Below, piece by piece: positions 9,000-18,167 of a DNA stretch of 64,000 bases. The notes below the pieces were generated by a model. The model was not told the DNA's origin. It saw only the letters and a list, made by a program, of their open reading frames with translations, and did no database searches. The DNA comes from Sulfurimonas sp. (GTDB lineage Bacteria; Campylobacterota; Campylobacteria; Campylobacterales; Sulfurimonadaceae), in the NCBI RefSeq assembly GCF_029027585.1, contig NZ_CP093397.1, forward strand, positions 1,787,405 through 1,851,404, written 5' to 3'. The stretch's first letter is position 1; every line of letters begins with the position of its first letter. The translations under genes and the position numbers were made by a program.

Positions 9000-9720
9000 C
9001 CTAGAGTTAAAAGAGGGTGCCTTTATCATTTCAGATGCACACTACTCTCATCGTCGTCCAGAACTTTTAAACTTTTTACAAGATATTAACACAGATAACT
9101 TTTCTCCTTCACAGCTCATTTTTATGGGTGATATATTTGATACTCTTTTTGACAATATTCCATATACACATAAAATAAACGCCCAAGTCATAGATATTAT
9201 AAATCAAATCTCAAAAAAGATAGAATTAGTTTATATAGAGGGTAACCATGATTTTAATCTAAGTAAAATATTTCCAGATGCTAAAGTATTTAGTATAGAT
9301 GCTCAACCAATATCTATGTTCTTTGAAGATAAAAAAGTATTACTTGCTCATGGAGATATACAGAGTCCTTTACTTTACAAAGTTTATACTTCTGTGGTTA
9401 GAAACTCTTTTGTTACTTCTTTTTTAAATATTTTAGATTTAATATCAGGACATAAAATCATAAAAAAGTTAGATGATTATTTGGGAGAAAAAGAGGATTG
9501 CAAAGAGTTTATTGGTTTTAGAAAATTTATACAAAATAGACTTGCATCTAAATATTCTTGTAACTATTTTATCGAAGGGCATTTTCATCAAAACAAAACT
9601 TTAGAATTTGAAAATTTCACATATATAAACTTAGCTGCTTTTGCTTGCAATCAAAGATATTTTATTGTAAAATCATTCAAAGATGTTAAATTATTAGAAG
9701 AAATTTCATATAAAAAATAG
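8989..9720 (+). CDS. LpxH-like metallophosphoesterase
   Basis: Calcineurin-fold phosphoesterase with all five metal blocks: ISDAHYSHRRPE (about 14), MGDIFDTLFD (about 46), EGNHDFNL (about 80), LLAHGDIQ (about 118) and IEGHFHQNK (about 196). This order resembles UDP-2,3-diacylglucosamine pyrophosphatase (LpxH) of lipid A synthesis, and the 243-residue length fits. The first block has D-A-H instead of the usual D-x-H-L of LpxH, so the substrate is an inference. The gene overlaps argC by 11 bases and ends 12 bases before cheV. Confidence 0.75.
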   Translation: MSHNLELKEGAFIISDAHYSHRRPELLNFLQDINTDNFSPSQLIFMGDIFDTLFDNIPYTHKINAQVIDIINQISKKIELVYIEGNHDFNLSKIFPDAKVFSIDAQPISMFFEDKKVLLAHGDIQSPLLYKVYTSVVRNSFVTSFLNILDLISGHKIIKKLDDYLGEKEDCKEFIGFRKFIQNRLASKYSCNYFIEGHFHQNKTLEFENFTYINLAAFACNQRYFIVKSFKDVKLLEEISYKK

Positions 9721-9732
9721 GAGATTTGAGAT

Positions 9733-10677
9733 ATGCATATAAATGATTCGCTCAAAGTTGGCTCTAATGAAATGGAGCTTGTTGACTTTCGCATAATGAA
9801 AGATGAAGATGGCGAAATTTATGAGGGTATATATGGTATAAATGTTTCAAAAGTACGCGAAATCATTAGACTACCAAAACTAACGGAACTCCCAAGTACG
9901 CCTGAATATATAGAAGGTATATTTGATTTAAGAGATGTCGTTATACCTGTTGTAAACCTTGCTAAATGGATGGGAATTAAAGAACCTGAAATCAAAAAGA
10001 AAAAAGTCAGAGTTATTATTACAGAGTTTAACAATGTTCTTATTGGTTTTGTTGTTCATGAAGCAAAAAGAATAAGAAGAATTAACTGGGGTGATATAGA
10101 ACCAGCTACTTTTGTTAGTGCTTCAATAGATGGAAGTAAAATCACTGGTGTTACTAAAATAGAAGGCGATAATGTACTTCTTATACTAGACTTAGAAAGT
10201 ATAGTTCAAGAGCTTGGACTATATGAGCCAGATGTTGAAAATATTCCAGATAGTATGGAAGATTTTTCTGGTTTAGCACTTGTTTTAGATGACAGTGTTA
10301 CAGCTAGAAAAATTGTCAAAGAAGCTTTAGGAAAAATGGGCTTTAATGTCATTGAAGCTGGAGATGGAGAAGAAGGTTTAGAAAAATTAAATGACCTATA
10401 TAAAACTTATGGCGATGCAATTTCTAATCAGTTAAAAATCATAATCTCTGATGTTGAGATGCCAAGAATGGATGGTTTTCATTTTGCTGCAAATGTAAAA
10501 GAAGATGAAAGATTTGAGAAAATTCCAATAGTTTTTAACTCATCTATTAGTGATCATTTTAGTGAGATTAGAGGTAAAGAAGCAGGGGCTGAAGCATACT
10601 TAGTTAAGTTTGAAGCAAGCTCATTTTATGATGAAGTTGCACGAGTTGTTCGTGCACATACAAAGCAAGGAGTATAA
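9733..10677 (+). CDS. cheV: Chemotaxis adaptor CheV (CheW-receiver fusion)
   Basis: Couples chemoreceptors to CheA and can be phosphorylated. Residues about 15-165 form a CheW domain (INVSKVREIIRLPKLTELPS, then GIFDLRDVVIPVVNLAKWMG). Residues about 180-305 form a receiver domain with an acidic pair in LVLDDSVTARK, the phospho-acceptor Asp in IIISDVEMPRMDGF and a Lys in AYLVKFEAS. The start has GGAG nearby. It is the first gene of a cheV-cheA-cheW operon (gaps of 2 and -4 bases), an order typical of Helicobacter and Campylobacter relatives. Confidence 0.93.
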   Translation: MHINDSLKVGSNEMELVDFRIMKDEDGEIYEGIYGINVSKVREIIRLPKLTELPSTPEYIEGIFDLRDVVIPVVNLAKWMGIKEPEIKKKKVRVIITEFNNVLIGFVVHEAKRIRRINWGDIEPATFVSASIDGSKITGVTKIEGDNVLLILDLESIVQELGLYEPDVENIPDSMEDFSGLALVLDDSVTARKIVKEALGKMGFNVIEAGDGEEGLEKLNDLYKTYGDAISNQLKIIISDVEMPRMDGFHFAANVKEDERFEKIPIVFNSSISDHFSEIRGKEAGAEAYLVKFEASSFYDEVARVVRAHTKQGV

Positions 10678-10679
10678 AT

Positions 10680-13046
10680 ATGGATGAATTTCAAGAGATA
10701 CTGCAGGATTTTTTAATTGAGTCATTTGAACTTGTCGAAAAATTAGATGAAGATTTGGTTGAGTTAGAAAACACACCAGAAGACTTAGAACTTTTAAATG
10801 GAATCTTTCGCGTTGCACATACAGTAAAGGGAGCTTCATCATTTTTAAATTTTGATGTTTTAACTCACCTTACACATCATATGGAAGATGTACTAAATCA
10901 AGCAAGACATGGTGATTTGATAATAACGCCAGATATTATGGATGTTGTCTTAGAGTCCATTGACTTAATGAAAGCACTTTTAAATATCATTCGTGATACT
11001 AGTGGAGATGCTGGGGTTGATGTTTCTGCCTGTGTTGCTAGACTTGATAAAATTTCTAGTGGAAGCGAAGAAATAGAAACTCCAGAAGCTTCTGTTCCAG
11101 TTGAAGAAGAGGTAAAAGAAGTTGAGCAAGAAGAAGATGAGTTAGACTACGACAATATGTCAGATGATGATGTAGAGGCTGAAATACAAAGACTTCTTAA
11201 CGAAAGACAAGATGCAGATAAGGCAAAAAGAGCAGCTAAAATAGCAGCAGGAGAGAGTGTTCCTGAAGCTCCACCTGAACCAGATGCAGAGAAGGCAGCG
11301 ACACCGCCACCACCGCCACCACCACCTGTTGCCCCAGCACCAAAAAAAGAAGAACCTAAAGAGGTAAAAGCGGCTGCTCCTGCAAAAAGAACACCAGCCG
11401 CAGTTGAGCAGACTATTCGTGTTGATGTAAAAAGACTTGATCATCTTATGAATCTTATTGGTGAACTTGTTCTTGCTAAAAATAGACTTATTAAGATAAA
11501 TGATGATGTTGAAGAACGCTATGAGGGTGAAGAATTTTTAGAAGAATTAAATCAAGTAGTATCGATTGTTTCTCTTGTTACAACAGACCTTCAAATTGCG
11601 GTTATGAAAACAAGAATGTTACCTATTGGAAAAGTGTTTAACAAGTTCCCAAGAATGATTCGTGATTTAACAAGAGAGTTAAATAAGAAAATAGAACTAG
11701 AGATAGATGGCGAAGAAACAGAGTTAGATAAATCAATCGTCGAAGAGATTGGCGATCCATTAGTTCACATTATTAGAAACTCTTGTGACCATGGTATAGA
11801 AATACCAGAGGTTCGTGTTGCTGCTGGAAAACCAGAAGTAGGTATCATCTCTTTAAAAGCTTACAATGAAGGTAATCAAATCGTTATTCAAATAGATGAT
11901 GATGGAAAAGGTCTTGATGTAGAAATTCTGAAAAATAAAGCTTTAGAAAATGGTGTTATCAGTGAGAAAGAAGCTGATAGCATGAGCGATAAAGAGGCTT
12001 TTGGTCTTATAATGAGAGCTGGTTTTTCTACTGCTGCATCTGTAACAAATGTTTCAGGTCGTGGCGTTGGTATGGATGTTGTAAAAACAAACATAGAAAA
12101 AGTAAATGGTATTATCGATATTGAAAGTGAAAAAGGGCAGGGAAGTTCTATAAAACTAAAAATTCCTCTAACTCTTGCAATTATTCAAGCACTTTTAGTT
12201 GCCGTTCAAGAAGAGTATTATGCGATTCCATTATCTTCTGTTTTAGAAACTGTTAGAATTTCAAAAGAAGAGATTTATACTGTTGAAGGTCGTTCAGTTA
12301 TGCGACTGAGAGAAGAAGTTCTATCTTTAGTTCATATTGGTGATATTTTTGAAGTTGAGAGAATCTTAGACCCAAATGAACATGCATATGTAGTTGTTTT
12401 AGGTCTTGGTGCTCAAAAACTTGGACTTATCGTTGACTCTCTTGTTGGTCAAGAAGAGATAGTTATCAAATCTCTTGGAGAGTATTTAAAAGGCATCGAA
12501 GGTGTTGCTGGAGCTACGATCCGTGGAGATGGTGGTGTGACGCTAATCGTTGATGTTGTAGCGTTGATGGATATGGCAAAAAATGTAAAAGCAACTGCGA
12601 TGGTTGAATCTTCATCAAGTGTCGCGCAAGCTAATACAGAAAAAACTAAAGCGAGTGATTATACAATCATGATAGTTGATGATTCAAAAACTGACAGAAT
12701 GATTATGAAAAAATCACTTGAAGCAACAGGTATGACAATAGTTGAAGCTTCTGATGGTCAAGAAGCCTTAAATATTTTAAAGCAAGGTGATTATAACTTT
12801 GACGGAATGCTTGTGGATATAGAGATGCCAAGAATGGACGGTTATACACTAGCAACAGAGATTAAGAAATACAATAGATACAAAAACTTACCTCTAATTG
12901 CAGTTACTTCTCGTACAGGAAAATCTGATCGTATGAGAGGCGTTGAGTCTGGTATGGTTGAGTATATTACTAAACCATACTCTGCTGACTACTTATCTAG
13001 TGTAGTTCAAAGAAATGTTAACTTTAAATCGGAGTTCTTATCATGA
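10680..13046 (+). CDS. cheA: Chemotaxis histidine kinase CheA with C-terminal receiver
   Basis: Central kinase of chemotaxis signalling. Domains in order: Hpt domain with phosphorylated His47 (VAHTVKGASSF); an acidic and then proline-rich linker (about 120-240, containing an eight-proline run) in place of a clear CheY-binding P2 domain; dimerisation helix pair (about 243-310); HATPase domain with IIRNSCDHGIE and the glycine boxes IDDDGKGLD and VSGRGVGMDVV (about 355-500); CheW-like regulatory domain (about 505-640); and a receiver domain (about 660-785) with IVDDSKTDR, VDIEMPRMDGY and TKPY. The fused receiver is the CheAY arrangement known from Campylobacterota, likely a phosphate sink. Confidence 0.95.
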   Translation: MDEFQEILQDFLIESFELVEKLDEDLVELENTPEDLELLNGIFRVAHTVKGASSFLNFDVLTHLTHHMEDVLNQARHGDLIITPDIMDVVLESIDLMKALLNIIRDTSGDAGVDVSACVARLDKISSGSEEIETPEASVPVEEEVKEVEQEEDELDYDNMSDDDVEAEIQRLLNERQDADKAKRAAKIAAGESVPEAPPEPDAEKAATPPPPPPPPVAPAPKKEEPKEVKAAAPAKRTPAAVEQTIRVDVKRLDHLMNLIGELVLAKNRLIKINDDVEERYEGEEFLEELNQVVSIVSLVTTDLQIAVMKTRMLPIGKVFNKFPRMIRDLTRELNKKIELEIDGEETELDKSIVEEIGDPLVHIIRNSCDHGIEIPEVRVAAGKPEVGIISLKAYNEGNQIVIQIDDDGKGLDVEILKNKALENGVISEKEADSMSDKEAFGLIMRAGFSTAASVTNVSGRGVGMDVVKTNIEKVNGIIDIESEKGQGSSIKLKIPLTLAIIQALLVAVQEEYYAIPLSSVLETVRISKEEIYTVEGRSVMRLREEVLSLVHIGDIFEVERILDPNEHAYVVVLGLGAQKLGLIVDSLVGQEEIVIKSLGEYLKGIEGVAGATIRGDGGVTLIVDVVALMDMAKNVKATAMVESSSSVAQANTEKTKASDYTIMIVDDSKTDRMIMKKSLEATGMTIVEASDGQEALNILKQGDYNFDGMLVDIEMPRMDGYTLATEIKKYNRYKNLPLIAVTSRTGKSDRMRGVESGMVEYITKPYSADYLSSVVQRNVNFKSEFLS

Positions 13047-13537
13047 GTGATAAATTAAAAGAAATTATTAGTAAACAAGCTGAACAACAAAATGTGTCGC
13101 TTGATCAATCAGATGACATAGTTCAACTAGTTGGATTTATTATTGGTGAGGAAGAATACGCGATTCCAATTCTTTCAATTCAAGAAATTATAAAACCTTT
13201 TTCATGGACAAGAGTTCCTCAAGTTCCAAAATATGTCATGGGTGTCTTTAACCTTCGGGGCGCAGTTATTCCTTTGATTGACCTTCGTTTGAAGTTTGGT
13301 TTAACTGAACAAAAACATAATGATGAAACTAGATTTATGGTCATGAAAGATGGAGATGATGTTGCAGGATTTGTTATAGATAGATTAACAATGGCTATAA
13401 GACTTAAAAAGACAGATATTAGTCCTGCTCCTGATACTCTCAATGGTAATGATACTATGATTGATGGTGTTGGTAAGCAAGAAGATAAAATCATAACTAT
13501 ATTAAAAGTTAAAAAACTCTTAGAGAGAGATTTTTAA
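13043..13537 (+). CDS. cheW: Chemotaxis coupling protein CheW
   Basis: Adaptor linking receptors to CheA. This single CheW domain of 164 residues contains FIIGEEEYAIPILSIQEIIK (about 32-51), VPKYVMGVFNLRGAVIPLID (about 60-79) and VKKLLERDF at the end. The start overlaps cheA by 4 bases (ATGA), so it is translationally coupled. The next gene starts 32 bases downstream and may be read through. Confidence 0.95.
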   Translation: MSDKLKEIISKQAEQQNVSLDQSDDIVQLVGFIIGEEEYAIPILSIQEIIKPFSWTRVPQVPKYVMGVFNLRGAVIPLIDLRLKFGLTEQKHNDETRFMVMKDGDDVAGFVIDRLTMAIRLKKTDISPAPDTLNGNDTMIDGVGKQEDKIITILKVKKLLERDF

Positions 13538-13560
13538 TTAACTCTTTTATAAAAGACAAT

Positions 13561-13590
13561 AAACTCTCCTTGAAATTCTCAGGAGAGTTT
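13561..13590 (+). repeat. Perfect 10-base inverted repeat across the mlaE start
   Basis: AAACTCTCCT (13561-13570) and AGGAGAGTTT (13581-13590) are exact reverse complements separated by 10 bases. The TTG start codon of the MlaE-like gene begins at the last base of the left arm. The right arm contains AGGAG, so a folded RNA would hide both the start and a Shine-Dalgarno-like sequence. No U-tract follows, so a simple terminator is unlikely. Confidence 0.6.
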
Positions 13591-14643
13591 ACTCTTTATA
13601 GTGTAAATACTTATAAAGAAGAAATAGCAAAACTAGACTTTTTAAATGTTGACAAGGTTGAATTTGACTTAGAAGATGTAACATACTTTGATACAGCAGC
13701 AAGTATATTTATAAATTCACTTATAAAAGATTTCAATTACAGAGATATTTCTAGTAATATACTCACTCAAAATAAAGATATCTTAGATACTTTAGAGTTA
13801 GTAAAAACTTCACAAAAAACTTCACAAAAACTTCCTTACGAAAAAGAAAAAACACTCATATATGCAATTGGAAAAACAACACATGATTATTATATAGGTT
13901 TTTTAGCCTTTATGACTTTTCTTGGCAAATTATTTGCAACTAAAGTTTATTACCTTAAATCTGTAAAAAATATTAGATATAAAGAGATAGCTTTTGAGAT
14001 GAATGAAAGTGCTATAAGAGCGTTGGGAATTATTGCTTTAACAAGTTTTTTAATAGGTTTGGTTGTGGCCTATCAATCTGCATTTCAACTAAAGATATAT
14101 GGAGCAAATATATTTATAGTGGATATGCTTGGCATCTCAATCCTTCGTGAGTTAGCACCGTTAATGACTGCTATTGTAATTGCAGGAAGAAGTGGTTCAG
14201 CGTTTACAGCTCAAATAGGAGCAATGAAGATTACCCAAGAATTAGATGCTATGAAAACAATGGGTTTTGACCCTTATATATTTCTCGTTATGCCTCGTAT
14301 AATAGCTTTGATGATAACTATGCCTATTTTAATTTTTGTTGCGGATATTATGGGTGTATTTGGTGGAGTACTTGTTGCATATATAGATCTAGACATAGCT
14401 CCTACACTTTTTGTGGAAAGATTTAACGAGGTTGTTGCAGCTAAGCACTTTTTTATCGGTATATTTAAAGGTCCATTTTTCGCTTTTCTTATAGCATCTA
14501 TTGGTGTATATAGAGGTTTAATGGTAAAAGATGATACTCAAAGTATAGGTTTTAACACAACAAAAAGTGTTGTTGAGTCTATCTTTGCAGTTATAGTATG
14601 TGACGCAATTTTTTCAATAATGTTTACAAATATGGGAATATAA
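13570..14643 (+). CDS. MlaE-family ABC permease with N-terminal STAS domain
   Basis: Inner-membrane permease of a phospholipid (Mla-type) ABC transporter. Residues about 1-95 look like a STAS domain (FSGEFTLYSVNTYKEEI, then DLEDVTYFDTAASIFINSLI), the fold of MlaB in E. coli. Residues about 110-357 are the MlaE permease with GIIALTSFLIGLVVAYQSA, LREL-APLMTAIVIAGRSGSAF and EELD-like TQELDAMKTMGFDP. Permease and STAS regulator are therefore fused here. The start is TTG 13570 with no clear ribosome-binding site, and it sits in an inverted repeat. It abuts the ATPase gene by one base. Confidence 0.85.
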   Translation: MKFSGEFTLYSVNTYKEEIAKLDFLNVDKVEFDLEDVTYFDTAASIFINSLIKDFNYRDISSNILTQNKDILDTLELVKTSQKTSQKLPYEKEKTLIYAIGKTTHDYYIGFLAFMTFLGKLFATKVYYLKSVKNIRYKEIAFEMNESAIRALGIIALTSFLIGLVVAYQSAFQLKIYGANIFIVDMLGISILRELAPLMTAIVIAGRSGSAFTAQIGAMKITQELDAMKTMGFDPYIFLVMPRIIALMITMPILIFVADIMGVFGGVLVAYIDLDIAPTLFVERFNEVVAAKHFFIGIFKGPFFAFLIASIGVYRGLMVKDDTQSIGFNTTKSVVESIFAVIVCDAIFSIMFTNMGI

Positions 14644-15386
14644 TGGCTACGCTTATAAAAGTGAGAGATGTAAAAACTATTTTTGATGAAAGAGTAGTGC
14701 ATGATGGAGTAAATTTAGAGATAAATGAAGGTGAAATTTATGGACTTTTAGGACCATCAGGTTGTGGTAAGACTACACTTCTTAGAGAGATGGTAATGTT
14801 ACAAAATTTTCATGGTGGTTCTATAAGTATTCTTGGACACGATATAGAATCTATTAGGCATAATGAGGCGCAAGAATTAAGACGAAAGTGGGGTGTTTTA
14901 TTTCAAGCTGGTGCTCTTTTTTCTTCTTTATCTTTAAAAGATAACATCGCACTACCATTAGTGGAATATACTGACCTTTCACAAAAGATGATAGATGAAA
15001 TAGTAGAGTTTAAGATAAATCTTGTTGGATTGAAATCAGCAGATGCTGTGTTATTTCCATCTCAAATAAGTGGTGGTATGAAAAAAAAAGCTGCTCTTGC
15101 AAGAGCTTTGTCAATGGATCCAAAACTTCTTTTTTTAGATGAGCCTACAAGTGGATTAGACCCTATTTCAGCAAGAGATTTTGATAGTTTGATTTTAAAA
15201 CTTAGAGAGTTATTAGGCTTGACAATAGTAATGGTTTCACATGATTTACAATCAATTTATGATACACTTGACCGCGTTGCAATTATTGATGAAAAAAAGA
15301 TTGTTTATGAGGGGACTTTAAATAATATAAAAAATACTAAAAGTGAATTTATACAAACATTTTTTAAGGGAGTAAATTTAACATGA
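14643..15386 (+). CDS. MlaF-family ABC transporter ATPase
   Basis: Cytoplasmic ATPase driving lipid transport with the upstream permease. Walker A GPSGCGKTT (about 37-45), Q-loop region WGVLFQAGALFSSLS, signature ISGGMKKKAALARAL (about 143-157), Walker B LLFLDEPTSGLDP (about 163-175) and H-loop VSHD (about 200) are all present. The signature ISGGM is the Mla/Mkl type variant. Its 247 residues are normal. The start overlaps the permease stop by one base, and the stop overlaps the MCE gene by four. Confidence 0.92.
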   Translation: MATLIKVRDVKTIFDERVVHDGVNLEINEGEIYGLLGPSGCGKTTLLREMVMLQNFHGGSISILGHDIESIRHNEAQELRRKWGVLFQAGALFSSLSLKDNIALPLVEYTDLSQKMIDEIVEFKINLVGLKSADAVLFPSQISGGMKKKAALARALSMDPKLLFLDEPTSGLDPISARDFDSLILKLRELLGLTIVMVSHDLQSIYDTLDRVAIIDEKKIVYEGTLNNIKNTKSEFIQTFFKGVNLT

Positions 15387-16345
15387 ACAATAGAGTAAAT
15401 TATACGCTTGTAGGTTTTATGGTTTTATCTGGAGTTGCTTTGATGTTAGCTTTTACTTATTGGCTTTTAAAACCATCGCCAGAACATGAAACTACAAAAT
15501 ATAATATACATTTTAATGAGTCCGTACTAGGCTTAAATGTAGATGCTGCTGTAAAATATAGAGGTATAAATGTTGGCAAAGTTAGTAGACTTAGAATAAA
15601 TCCTAAAAACTCAGAACAAGTAGAAGTTTTAATAAGTATACTTAAAACAACACCGATTAAAGAAACGACAGTTGCAAAACTTACATCTCAAGGGATTACA
15701 GGACTTAGTTATATAAATCTTAGTTTAGGGGTAAATGGAGGTCCAGCATTAAAAGTTAAAGAGGGAGATGAATATCCAATTATTAAAACAGAAGCTTCCT
15801 TTTTTGAGCGTTTTGAAAAATCATTGGGTACAGTAAGCACAAAACTATCAAAAACCCTCTCCAGAACTTCTGAACTTTTAAATGAAGAAAATCAACATCA
15901 AATATCTATTATTTTAAAGTCATCTGCCACTTTTATGAAGCAGATGGAAAAACTTTTAGATGATAAAGCTATAAAAGATATGCACGCATCTATACATAAC
16001 TTTAATAAGCTAACAAAAAAGTTTGACGAAATGATGCCTAAAATAGATAAATTTATAGACCAGAGTGTTGCATGGGAAGATAGTATTTCAAAATCTCTTA
16101 GTTCTATAATGATTAGTTATATTGGCATAACCTTATCGATGGATGAGATAAAAAGAGCTATTGCAAGTGGAGAGTTTAACATTAAGGAAATTGCAGGTGA
16201 TGTAATCCCAACAATGAACAATACTCTTATAGAGATGCAACATTTAATGATAAGTATAGAAAATGCATTAAATCAGTATGAAAGAAGCCCCGGAGATATA
16301 TTGTTTAAACAAGAAAAAATTAAAAAAGGTCCAGGAGAAAACTGA
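15383..16345 (+). CDS. MlaD-like MCE domain protein
   Basis: Periplasmic substrate-binding subunit of the Mla-type transporter, anchored by one N-terminal helix (about 7-29). The MCE domain follows (about 38-120: NIHFNESVLGLNVDAAVKYR, GINVGKVSRLRI, TSQGITGLSYINL). The C-terminal part (about 140-320) is long and helical, as in MCE proteins that form needles or rings. The 320-residue length is typical. It lies in an operon with a permease, an ATPase and a lipoprotein. Confidence 0.9.
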   Translation: MNNRVNYTLVGFMVLSGVALMLAFTYWLLKPSPEHETTKYNIHFNESVLGLNVDAAVKYRGINVGKVSRLRINPKNSEQVEVLISILKTTPIKETTVAKLTSQGITGLSYINLSLGVNGGPALKVKEGDEYPIIKTEASFFERFEKSLGTVSTKLSKTLSRTSELLNEENQHQISIILKSSATFMKQMEKLLDDKAIKDMHASIHNFNKLTKKFDEMMPKIDKFIDQSVAWEDSISKSLSSIMISYIGITLSMDEIKRAIASGEFNIKEIAGDVIPTMNNTLIEMQHLMISIENALNQYERSPGDILFKQEKIKKGPGEN

Positions 16346-16947
16346 TGATAAAAATATTTTTAATAGCATTAGGTTTAGCTGTTTTAACAGGTTGTACGAC
16401 TATAGAACCACCTGTTGCTGAGTATAAGTTGTCTGTTAAATCACTAGAACAAATAGATGATTTAAGTAACGGTTGTAAAGAAAAATCTTTAAAAGTATCA
16501 CAGGCTTTTAGTTCAAGTTCTTTGATGTCGCTTAAAATGAATTATGTTCAAAATAAACATAAAATATATTCATACTCTCAGGCACAGTGGAATAACTCTG
16601 TAAATCAAGAAATTACCTCTCAAGTAGTGAAAGTTTTACGGGAATCAAATCTATTTAAAAACACTCAAACTTCAAAATCAAGAAGTAAAAGTGACTTGAT
16701 ATTAGAGATAAATATAGAAGATTTTATGCAGTATTTTACAAATGATTCTACTAAATCTTATGTTAATGTTGCGATAAGCATAACAGTTATAGATTCAAAA
16801 ACAAGTGAGGTACTAGCTACTTCTAGTTTTAAATCTAAAAATAAAGTTGATTCTTTAGATGCCAAAGGTGGGGTAAAAGCATTTGAGATTGTACTTAGAG
16901 AGGTACTAACTAAAAGTATAAACTTCTTAAATAAGGTTTGTGAGTGA
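16345..16947 (+). CDS. ABC-type transport auxiliary lipoprotein
   Basis: A lipoprotein of 200 residues with signal peptide and lipobox LGLAVLTGC (cleavage before Cys16). The mature part resembles the periplasmic auxiliary component often encoded last in MCE/Mla operons (ABC_trans_aux family, related to PqiC): YKLSVKSLEQ, then QAQWNNSVNQEITSQVVKVL and SDLILEINIEDFMQYF. It probably sits in the outer membrane and receives or hands over lipid. It overlaps mlaD-like by one base and pepP-like by four. Confidence 0.8.
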   Translation: MIKIFLIALGLAVLTGCTTIEPPVAEYKLSVKSLEQIDDLSNGCKEKSLKVSQAFSSSSLMSLKMNYVQNKHKIYSYSQAQWNNSVNQEITSQVVKVLRESNLFKNTQTSKSRSKSDLILEINIEDFMQYFTNDSTKSYVNVAISITVIDSKTSEVLATSSFKSKNKVDSLDAKGGVKAFEIVLREVLTKSINFLNKVCE

Positions 16948-18167
16948 TACAAGAACATGAGTATAAAAAACGAAGAAATAGATTTTTAAAAAAATTAAAA
17001 AATAACACAATAGCTATTTTTTCAAGTGCTAAAGCAAAAACTCGTTCAAATGATACCCAGTATCCATATAGACAAGATAGTAATTTTTATTATCTAACAG
17101 GTTTTAAAGAAGATAATAGTTATTTGATATTTGTTAAAAAAAATTATAAAACAAAGTCTTTTCTTTTTGTTAAAAAGAAGGAATCTCAAGATGAACTTTG
17201 GCATGGAAAAAGACTTGGAAAAAAAGAGGCTAAAAAAAGATTTTCAGTTGATAAAGTAATACTAAGCGGTAAGTTTAAAAAATTAAAAAAAGAGTTAAAG
17301 AAAAAATATAAAATAGATAAAAATGCTTTTAAAGTAGTTGCACAAATGAGATTGATAAAATCAAAAGCAGAAATCAACTTAATAAAAAAAGCGATAAACA
17401 TAACTAAAAAAGCTCATCATGGAGTTATTAGTTTTGACAAAACTTCTAAATATGAATATGAGCTTCAATCAGAGATAGAATATATATTTAAAAAATATGG
17501 CTCATATAGTGATGCTTATACTTCAATTGTAGCATCTGGGGATAATGCAAATATTCTTCATTATATAGATAATAAAGATATTTTAATAGATGGAGATTTA
17601 ATACTTATAGATGCTGGATGCGAATATGAATATTATGCAAGTGATATAACAAGAGTTATCCCTGTAAATGGCAAGTTTACTCAAGCACAAAAAGAGTTAT
17701 ACAATTTAGTTCTGCAAGTAAATAAAAAAATAATTAAGATGATTAAACCAAATATAAAAAGAACAAAGCTTCAACAAAAAGCAGAAATTTATTTGACAAA
17801 AGGTCTTGTGAAACTTGGTATATTAAATGGAAACTACAAAAAACTTATAAAAAACAAACAACATAAAAAGTATTATCCTCATGGAATAGGACATTGGATG
17901 GGTTTAGATGTTCATGATGATGCTCCATATAAAGATGAAAATGATAAAGAAATAAAACTGCAAAAAGGTATGGTTTTGACAATAGAACCAGGTATCTACA
18001 TCTCAAAAGATGATAAAACGGTTCCCAAAAGATTCCGTGGTATAGGTATCAGAATAGAAGATGATATTTTAGTAACTAAAAAAAGTTATAAAAATCTATC
18101 TTCTAAAATTGTCAAAAGTATTTATGAGATTGAGTCTATGGGGTATAAGTATAAGACCAGCCCGTAA
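16944..18167 (+). CDS. pepP: Xaa-Pro aminopeptidase (M24B family)
   Basis: Removes N-terminal residues preceding proline; cytoplasmic dinuclear metalloenzyme. The N-terminal creatinase-like domain (about 1-140) has YPYRQDSNFYYLTGF. The catalytic pita-bread domain (about 145-400) shows the metal ligands in order: DAGCEYEYYASDITR (two Asp), HGIGHWMGLDVHD (His), TIEPGIY (Glu) and GIGIRIEDDI (Glu). Its 407 residues fit the family. The start is GTG 16944, overlapping the lipoprotein gene by four. The 3' end overlaps the convergent unknown gene of the nap operon by 32 bases. Confidence 0.92.
   Translation: MIQEHEYKKRRNRFLKKLKNNTIAIFSSAKAKTRSNDTQYPYRQDSNFYYLTGFKEDNSYLIFVKKNYKTKSFLFVKKKESQDELWHGKRLGKKEAKKRFSVDKVILSGKFKKLKKELKKKYKIDKNAFKVVAQMRLIKSKAEINLIKKAINITKKAHHGVISFDKTSKYEYELQSEIEYIFKKYGSYSDAYTSIVASGDNANILHYIDNKDILIDGDLILIDAGCEYEYYASDITRVIPVNGKFTQAQKELYNLVLQVNKKIIKMIKPNIKRTKLQQKAEIYLTKGLVKLGILNGNYKKLIKNKQHKKYYPHGIGHWMGLDVHDDAPYKDENDKEIKLQKGMVLTIEPGIYISKDDKTVPKRFRGIGIRIEDDILVTKKSYKNLSSKIVKSIYEIESMGYKYKTSP

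Noticed and set aside
11160..11444. A minus-strand frame rich in Trp, Arg and Cys inside cheA
   Set aside because: It is the reverse of the proline-rich linker of CheA and has no initiation signals; composition is an artefact of that linker.
18136..18167. Convergent overlap of pepP and the last nap-operon gene as a sign of a wrong call
   Set aside because: Both frames show normal protein character to their stops, and a 32-base convergent overlap is acceptable in such a compact genome.
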